Assembly (NCBI RefSeq): GCF_014207255.1
Contig: NZ_JACHCZ010000001.1
Coordinates: 2,463,793-2,527,792 of the forward strand
Reading direction: 5' to 3'
Length of the DNA stretch: 64,000 nucleotides
DNA from: Pseudomonas sp. JAI120
Lineage (GTDB): Bacteria > Pseudomonadota > Gammaproteobacteria > Pseudomonadales > Pseudomonadaceae
In this document: piece by piece, positions 56,946 through 64,000 of the stretch
Layout: every line of letters starts with the position of its first letter
Position numbering within the stretch: position 1 is the stretch's first letter
The notes under the pieces: generated by a model
Database searches by the model: none
What the model was told of the DNA's origin: nothing
The model's input: the letters and a program-made list of their open reading frames with translations, nothing else
Position numbers and translations under genes: made by a program

Positions 56946-56970
56946 CCAGCAAGCCCCATCCCACACTTTG
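56946..56970. repeat. Partial REP element
   Basis: AGCAAGCCCCATCCCACACT matches one REP arm with changes; no partner arm. Confidence 0.4.
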
Positions 56971-56990
56971 AATTGAACCAGGCCTTGGAA

Positions 56991-57533
56991 TTACGGCTGG
57001 TTCTGGCCCAGAACGAGACGCCCTTCCTTGTCGACTGGAATCTGGCCGCCCGGATCACGATCCATGCGCACCGAACCTTCCTTGCCATCCAAGGTGTAAC
57101 GCACGTCGTAGCCGACTACCTTGTCGCTGATGTCATTGACGGTGTTACAGCGAGTCTGGGTGGTGGTGTAGGTATCACGGTTCTGCATACCTTCCTGAAC
57201 CTTGTTACCGGCGTAACCACCACCGACCGCACCGGCTACGGTGGCCAACTTCTTGCCGTTACCGCCACCGACCTGGTTACCCAACAGGCCACCAGCAAGT
57301 GCACCAACCACGGTACCAACGATCTGATGCTGATCCTGCACCGGCTTCTGCCGGGTTACAGCGACGTCCTTGCAGACCTCGCGAGGCGTTTTAATCTGGG
57401 TTTTCACCGGCTGCACCGCCAGCACTTGCGCATACTCAGGGCCGCTTTTTACCAGGCTGTAGGTGGCAACAGCACCCCCGGCAGTCACACCGACAGCACC
57501 CAATACCGCACCAACCAGTAACGACTTGTTCAC
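56991..57533 (-). CDS. Glycine-zipper 2TM-domain protein
   Basis: 180 residues from GTG at 57533 (VNKSLLVGAVLG), preferred because AGGAGG lies 6 bases upstream. One N-terminal membrane helix or signal (about 5-27), then the glycine zipper VGTVVGALAGGLLGNQVGGG at about 72-92, then a small periplasmic domain with two cysteines. The class includes outer-membrane and surface proteins (SlyB, UmoB types); role unknown. Confidence 0.85.
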   Translation of the reverse strand: MNKSLLVGAVLGAVGVTAGGAVATYSLVKSGPEYAQVLAVQPVKTQIKTPREVCKDVAVTRQKPVQDQHQIVGTVVGALAGGLLGNQVGGGNGKKLATVAGAVGGGYAGNKVQEGMQNRDTYTTTQTRCNTVNDISDKVVGYDVRYTLDGKEGSVRMDRDPGGQIPVDKEGRLVLGQNQP

Positions 57534-57595
57534 GTTGAACCTCCTGACCATCACAAACGGACCGAAAGATCCGCGCTATACCCAGCCTTGGAGCA

Positions 57596-57628
57596 AAAAA
57601 AAAGGCACGAGTTCAATACTCGTGCCTT
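57596..57628 (-). terminator. secDF terminator
   Basis: 10-bp stem (57602-57611 with 57619-57628), 7-base loop, then a T-run on the minus strand. Confidence 0.9.
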
Positions 57629-57657
57629 CTTTGTAACAGCAGATCAACAAGCGTCCA

Positions 57658-58572
57658 TCAAGGGCGGTCGTCGACCTCCTTGCCGGTAGCAGCAGGAGGG
57701 ATCAAGTCTTCGCTGTTGAGGTTCAGCCAGATCAGCACCACGTTGGCGATGTAGATCGACGAGTAGGTACCCGCCAGGACGCCGATGAACAGTGCCAGGG
57801 AGAAGCCCCACAGGTTGTCACCACCGAAGATCATCAGTGCCGCGATCGCCAGCAAGGTGGAGATCGACGTCGCCATGGTCCGCAGCAGGGTCTGGGTGGT
57901 GGAGATGTTGATGTTCTCGATCAGCGACGCCTTGCGCAGCACGCGGAAGTTCTCACGAACCCGGTCGAATACCACAATGGTGTCGTTGAGGGAGTAACCA
58001 ATGATCGCCAGCACGGCCGCCAGTACGGTCAGGTCGAAGGTGATCTGGAAGAACGCCAGGATACCCACGGTCACGATCACGTCGTGGATCAGCGACACAA
58101 TGGCGCCGACACCGAACTTCCACTGAAAGCGGAAAGCCAGGTAGATCATGATGCCGACCAGCGCCATCAGCATGCCGAGGCCGCCCTGGTCGCGCAGCTC
58201 TTCACCCACTTGCGGGCCCACGAACTCGACGCGCTTAACTGACGCCGGGTTGTCGCCCCCCACCTTCTGCAAGGCTTCAGCTACCTGGTGACCCAGTTGC
58301 GGGTCTTCGCCAGGCATGCGCACCAGCAGGTCGGTGGTCGCACCGAAGCTCTGCACGATGGCTTCGTGATAGCCAGCCTTGACCAGCTCTGTGCGCACCA
58401 GGGTGACGTCGGCCGGCTTCTCGTAGGTCAGCTCAATGAGCGTACCGCCGGTGAAGTCCAGACCGTAGTTCAGGCCCTTATGGAACCAGCTGAACAACGC
58501 CAGAACGGTAAGGAGCACGGTGACGCCGAACGCAATGTTGCGAACGCCCATGAAGTTGATTGTACGTAACAT
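57658..58572 (-). CDS. secF: Protein translocase subunit SecF
   Basis: 304 residues, six membrane segments, periplasmic P1 domain with YGLDFTGGTLIEL. Motifs VEFVGPQVGEELRDQG and the DTIVVFDRVRENFR loop are typical. With SecD it drives the late step of export by proton motive force. Nine bases after secD. Confidence 0.97.
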   Translation of the reverse strand: MLRTINFMGVRNIAFGVTVLLTVLALFSWFHKGLNYGLDFTGGTLIELTYEKPADVTLVRTELVKAGYHEAIVQSFGATTDLLVRMPGEDPQLGHQVAEALQKVGGDNPASVKRVEFVGPQVGEELRDQGGLGMLMALVGIMIYLAFRFQWKFGVGAIVSLIHDVIVTVGILAFFQITFDLTVLAAVLAIIGYSLNDTIVVFDRVRENFRVLRKASLIENINISTTQTLLRTMATSISTLLAIAALMIFGGDNLWGFSLALFIGVLAGTYSSIYIANVVLIWLNLNSEDLIPPAATGKEVDDRP

Positions 58573-58581
58573 GGCAGCCCC

Positions 58582-60453
58582 TTAAATCCACAACTTCTTG
58601 AAGTCACGCCCGCCAAAGATCAGGTTGACCATTGCGCGGGTCACCATGATGGCCGTGAACATCGAGGTAAAGATACCGAGGGACATGGTTACCGCAAAAC
58701 CTTTGACAGGGCCGGTGCCCATGGCAAAGAGAATCCCGCCGACCAGCAATGTGGTCAGGTTGGAGTCGAGAATCGCGGTAAATGCCCGGCCGAAGCCTTC
58801 GTTGATTGCACGCTGCACGGTCATGCCGGCTGCGATCTCTTCACGAATCCGCGAGAAGATCAGCACGTTGGCGTCTACCGCCATACCCATGGTGAGTACA
58901 ATACCGGCGATACCTGGCAGGGTCAGCGTAGCGCCCAGCAGCGACATCAGGGCCAGCAGCATCACCATGTTGCCCGCCAGGGCCACGGTGGCAATGATGC
59001 CGAAGAAGCGGTAGATGGCGATGATGAACAGCGACACGAACAGCATGCCCCACAACGCCGCGTCGATACCCTTGGTGATGTTGTCGGCACCCAGGCTCGG
59101 GCCGATGGTACGCTCTTCAGCGAAGTACATCGGCGCGGCCAGGCCACCGGCACGCAGCAACAGAGCCAGCTCCGAGGATTCGCCCTGGCCGTTCAGGCCG
59201 GTGATGCGGAATTGAGCACCCAGCGGCGACTGGATGGTCGCCAGGCTGATGATCTTCTTCTCTTCCTTGAAGGTCTGCACCGGTACGTCTTTCTCGACGC
59301 CGTTGACCATTTGCTTGGTGTAGGTGGTCACCGGGCGCTGCTCGATGAAGATCACCGCCATGCTGCGACCAACGTTGCTGCGCGTGGCGCGGCTCATCAG
59401 TTCGCCACCATGGCCATCCAGACGGATGTTCACTTCAGGGCTACCGTGCTGCGAGTCGAAACCAGCCTTGGCGTCAGTTACCTGGTCACCGGTGATGATC
59501 AAGCCACGCTCGATCAGCGCTGGAGGACGGTTGCCTTCACGGAACTCAAACTCTTCGGAAGTCGCACGGGAAGCACCCGGCTCAGCCGCGAGACGGAATT
59601 CCAGGTTGGCGGTTTTACCCAGGATACGCTTGGCTTCAGCGGTGTCCTGCACGCCCGGCAGCTCAACCACGATGCGGTTGGCGCCCTGACGCTGAACGAT
59701 CGGCTCGGCCACACCCAACTCGTTGACGCGGTTACGTACCGTGGTCAAGTTCTGCTTGATGGAATATTCGCGGATTTCTGCGATTTTGGCCGGGCTCATC
59801 GCCAGACGCAGTACAGCCTGACCATTCAGGTCGGCCGGTACGATGTCGAAATCGTTGAAGTTCTTGCGGATCAGCGCACGGGCCTGTTCGCGGGTGGCTT
59901 CGTCAGAGAAGCCAAGCTGGATGGCACCGTTGAGCTGCGGCAGACTGCGATAGCGCAGCTTCTCTTTACGCAGCAAGCTCTTCACGTCGCCTTCGTAGAC
60001 TTTCAGGCGAGCATCGAGAGCTTTGTCCATGTCGACTTCCAGCAGGAAGTGCACACCACCGGACAAGTCCAGACCCAGCTTCATCGGATGCGCGCCAATG
60101 TTGCGCAACCACTGTGGGGTGGTCTGCGCCAGGTTCAGCGCAACGACATAGTCGTCACCCATGGCCTTGCGTACGACATCTTTTGCCGGCAATTGGTCTT
60201 CTTGCTTGGTCAGGCGCAACAACCCGCCCTTCGCACCAGCTGCCAATGTTGCCGCTTTAACCTGGATACCCGCGTCGGTCAGTGCCTTGCTCGCGCGTTC
60301 CAGATCAGCCTGGTTGACCTGCAGGGAAGTGCTGGCGCCAGTGATCTGGATCGCCGGGTCATCAGGGTAAAGATTGGGAGCGGAATAAATAAAACCGATC
60401 GCCAGCACCGCCAGGATCAGTAGGTATTTCCACAGAGGGTATTTGTTCAGCAT
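58582..60453 (-). CDS. secD: Protein translocase subunit SecD
   Basis: 623 residues. N-terminal membrane helix, large periplasmic head (GLDLSGGVHFLLEVD) and five C-terminal membrane segments (GMAVDANVLIFSRIREE). The ATG at 60453 is preferred to the GTG just before it. Confidence 0.97.
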   Translation of the reverse strand: MLNKYPLWKYLLILAVLAIGFIYSAPNLYPDDPAIQITGASTSLQVNQADLERASKALTDAGIQVKAATLAAGAKGGLLRLTKQEDQLPAKDVVRKAMGDDYVVALNLAQTTPQWLRNIGAHPMKLGLDLSGGVHFLLEVDMDKALDARLKVYEGDVKSLLRKEKLRYRSLPQLNGAIQLGFSDEATREQARALIRKNFNDFDIVPADLNGQAVLRLAMSPAKIAEIREYSIKQNLTTVRNRVNELGVAEPIVQRQGANRIVVELPGVQDTAEAKRILGKTANLEFRLAAEPGASRATSEEFEFREGNRPPALIERGLIITGDQVTDAKAGFDSQHGSPEVNIRLDGHGGELMSRATRSNVGRSMAVIFIEQRPVTTYTKQMVNGVEKDVPVQTFKEEKKIISLATIQSPLGAQFRITGLNGQGESSELALLLRAGGLAAPMYFAEERTIGPSLGADNITKGIDAALWGMLFVSLFIIAIYRFFGIIATVALAGNMVMLLALMSLLGATLTLPGIAGIVLTMGMAVDANVLIFSRIREEIAAGMTVQRAINEGFGRAFTAILDSNLTTLLVGGILFAMGTGPVKGFAVTMSLGIFTSMFTAIMVTRAMVNLIFGGRDFKKLWI

Positions 60454-60515
60454 CACGCCGCCCGCTTATAACGCGGGGCGCCTTGCGCGCCCCGTCGATT
60501 GGTAAAGGTTGGAAC

Positions 60516-60854
60516 TTAGATCGCTTTGAGCGTGCCTTTTGGCAGCGTGGCGGCGATGGCGCCCTTCTGGAACTTCATTTCCACGGTGTCGGAGACTTCC
60601 AGAACCACGAAAGCATCGGAAACCTTGGTGATCTTGCCCGCGATACCGCCGGTGGTCACAACTTCGTCACCTTTCTGCAGGCTGCCCAGCAGGTTCTTCT
60701 GCTCTTTGGCACGCTTGGCCTGTGGACGCCAGATCATCAGGTAGAAGATGACCAGGAAGCCGACCAGGAAAATCCACTCGAAACCACCGCCCATAGGGCC
60801 GGCAGCAGCAGGCGCAGCGGCGTCAGCCATGGCGTTAGAGATAAAAAAGCTCAT
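60516..60854 (-). CDS. yajC: Preprotein translocase subunit YajC
   Basis: 112 residues with one membrane helix (GFEWIFLVGFLVIFYLMIW) and a small cytoplasmic domain (GDEVVTTGGIAGKITKV). Companion of SecDF. Confidence 0.97.
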   Translation of the reverse strand: MSFFISNAMADAAAPAAAGPMGGGFEWIFLVGFLVIFYLMIWRPQAKRAKEQKNLLGSLQKGDEVVTTGGIAGKITKVSDAFVVLEVSDTVEMKFQKGAIAATLPKGTLKAI

Positions 60855-60897
60855 TTAGCACTCCAGTTGCAAATAGTGAATCTTAGGGTCGGAAAAC

Positions 60898-63068
<2,171 letters not shown>

Positions 63069-63134
63069 GATGGGGTTCGTCTAGCAGGGCCGGGAAGTCT
63101 AGCGGAAATAGTGAAAATAGACCATGAAACGTGA

Positions 63135-63163
63135 TTGACCAACGGTAATCTCATCTCTATACT
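63135..63163 (+). promoter_or_regulatory. tRNA-Leu promoter
   Basis: -35 TTGACC (63135-63140), 17-base spacer, -10 TATACT (63158-63163), then a GC-rich discriminator (TCGCCGCC) as usual for stable-RNA promoters. Confidence 0.85.
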
Positions 63164-63176
63164 TCGCCGCCATTGA

Positions 63177-63261
63177 GCCCTGATGGCGGAATTGGTAGAC
63201 GCGGCGGATTCAAAATCCGTTTTCGAAAGGAGTGGGAGTTCGAGTCTCCCTCGGGGCACCA
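63177..63261 (+). tRNA. tRNA-Leu (anticodon CAA)
   Basis: 85 bases, class II with variable arm. The acceptor arm GCCCTGA pairs with TCGGGGC, followed by A and encoded CCA. Anticodon loop TTCAAAA gives CAA. T-arm GTTCGAGTC is canonical. Confidence 0.95.
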
Positions 63262-63269
63262 TCTTAAAG

Positions 63270-63299
63270 AAAGACCTTGAATTTCAAGGTCTTTTTTTT
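63270..63299 (+). terminator. tRNA-Leu terminator
   Basis: 10-bp stem (63271-63280 with 63284-63293), ATT loop, then seven more T. Confidence 0.9.
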
Positions 63300-63680
63300 C
63301 GCCTGTAGAAAAGCGCCCTGAGGCCGCAACGGCGCCCAGAGAGCGAGTTAGCACCATCCGCCTCCCTACCCACTATAAAGTCCAGCGAGCCCACTCAGAG
63401 GCCTTGCAAAGCCGCTACAACCACCCCTTCTGATTATCAAAGAGCCCACCCAAGGCACCGCTCGAGCTTCGAGCGGGACACTGCTTCACGTGATGGACGA
63501 ATGCGCCCGCGCCAGAACTCTTCAGGATTCAGAAGCGTGTCAGCGCATTTATTGATGCGATGCAGGCCCTGGAGAAACCGACGTCTTACGAGTAGGAAAA
63601 AATGAGGCGGCTGCAGCAAATTTATCGCTGAGAACATTCATGAAATCACCCAGAAATTTTAGGGCACTTTTCGACCGCGC
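63300..63680. other. Gene-free stretch between tRNA-Leu and 5S rRNA
   Basis: About 380 bases. Only short frames are open; one (63494-63595, plus strand) encodes 33 residues after an in-frame TGA and might be a relic, but no family is recognised. No duplicated tRNA end, integrase or repeat seen. Confidence 0.45.
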
Positions 63681-63716
63681 AAAACAAAACCCCATCTGCT
63701 TTCGCAAATGGGGTTT
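63681..63716 (-). terminator. rRNA operon terminator
   Basis: 9-bp stem (63687-63695 with 63708-63716), followed on the minus strand by TTTTGTTTT, just after 5S. Confidence 0.88.
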
Positions 63717-63727
63717 CGGAATTTAAT

Positions 63728-63843
63728 CTTGACGATGACCTACTCTCACATGGGGAAACCCCACACTACCATCGGCGATGCATCGTTTCACTGCTGAGTT
63801 CGGGATGGGATCAGGTGGTTCCAATGCTCTATGGTCGTCAAGA
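63728..63843 (-). rRNA. 5S ribosomal RNA
   Basis: About 116 bases on the minus strand. The conserved CCGAACTCAG, GAAACGATGCATCGCCGATG and GTAGTGTGGGGTTTCCCCAT blocks and the complementary ends (CTTGACGA / TCGTCAAG) are clear. It is the end of an rRNA operon entering from the right edge. Confidence 0.96.
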
Positions 63844-64000
63844 AATTCGGGTACTGAGTCGCGGCCAGTTGGCCTCGCTTCAGCAAATTGGGTATGTGAC
63901 AGCTGTCGGTGTTTTGTGAGCATCGAACTTTCGGTTCATTGCGTCTTCACACACCGCAATCTGATGCTCTTTCGAGTAGTCAAATTGCTTGGGTGTTATA
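63844..64000 (-). other. 23S-5S rRNA spacer
   Basis: 157 bases of spacer. It ends at the right edge with TATAACACCCAAGC on the minus strand, a sequence usually found directly after the 23S 3' end in pseudomonads. The 23S gene itself should start just outside the window. Confidence 0.75.

Noticed and set aside
63442..63595. Possible gene relic between tRNA-Leu and 5S rRNA
   Set aside because: A frame interrupted by one TGA reads 33 residues to a stop, but no family is recognised and the length is compatible with chance.
63177..63680. tRNA-Leu as integration site of a mobile element
   Set aside because: No integrase and no duplicated tRNA 3' end is visible downstream.

Overview
The window looks like a chromosomal segment of a fluorescent pseudomonad (Pseudomonas fluorescens group). 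The evidence is the high GC content, the gene order in the core blocks (secD-secF downstream of yajC-tgt-queA; iscRSUA-hscBA-fdx-iscX followed by ndk-rlmN-pilF-rodZ-ispG-hisS-yfgM-bamB-der), REP/REPIN palindromes of the Pseudomonas type, and an rRNA operon end at the right edge. This is inferred from recognised families, not from a database search.

Layout. 1-3.5 kb: the 3' part of a very large toxin-like protein (DUF6543 / dermonecrotic-toxin type) that ends in two Tiki/TraB-like domains. 3.6-9.5 kb: a small NIF3-type protein with purL, and divergent from them the lytic transglycosylase gene mltF. 9.6-17.8 kb: a complete trehalose phosphotransferase locus. It comprises TreB (EIIBC), TreC (phosphotrehalase), a LamB-like porin, an EIIA-HPr-EI fusion and a small EIIB-like protein without the phosphorylated cysteine. 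The divergent repressor gene treR faces this operon across two perfect palindromic operator candidates. 17.9-26.9 kb: an accessory block with a second toxin-like protein whose Tiki-type active site has lost all its key residues, an orphan protein with a TerD-like C-terminal region, a lipoprotein serine hydrolase and a classical autotransporter with a TTG start.

27-41.9 kb: housekeeping genes. These are guaB-guaA, a small cysteine-rich zinc-ribbon-like protein, a TauE/SafE permease with a divergent LysR regulator, xseA with an M23 peptidase, leuA with a possible leader peptide, a transaminase/omega-amidase pair, der and bamB. 41.9-54.1 kb: yfgM, hisS, ispG, rodZ, pilF, rlmN, ndk and the complete ISC iron-sulfur operon under a well-matched IscR type-1 site. 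54.4-63.1 kb: cysE, trmJ, suhB, a glycine-zipper protein, and the secDF-yajC-tgt-queA cluster. 63.2-64 kb: tRNA-Leu(CAA), a gene-free stretch, then 5S rRNA on the minus strand with its terminator and the 23S-5S spacer.

How the genes work together. The trehalose genes form a self-contained import and phosphorylation chain: porin, PEP to EI to HPr to EIIA (one polypeptide), TreB, TreC, giving glucose plus glucose 6-phosphate. The ISC genes make and deliver Fe-S clusters, which IscR, IspG and RlmN in or near the same block all need. SecD, SecF and YajC serve protein export, Tgt and QueA serve queuosine synthesis. The most unusual content is the pair of toxin-like giants flanking the trehalose locus and the accessory genes between treR and guaA. 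No CRISPR array, insertion sequence, integrase or phage module was seen.
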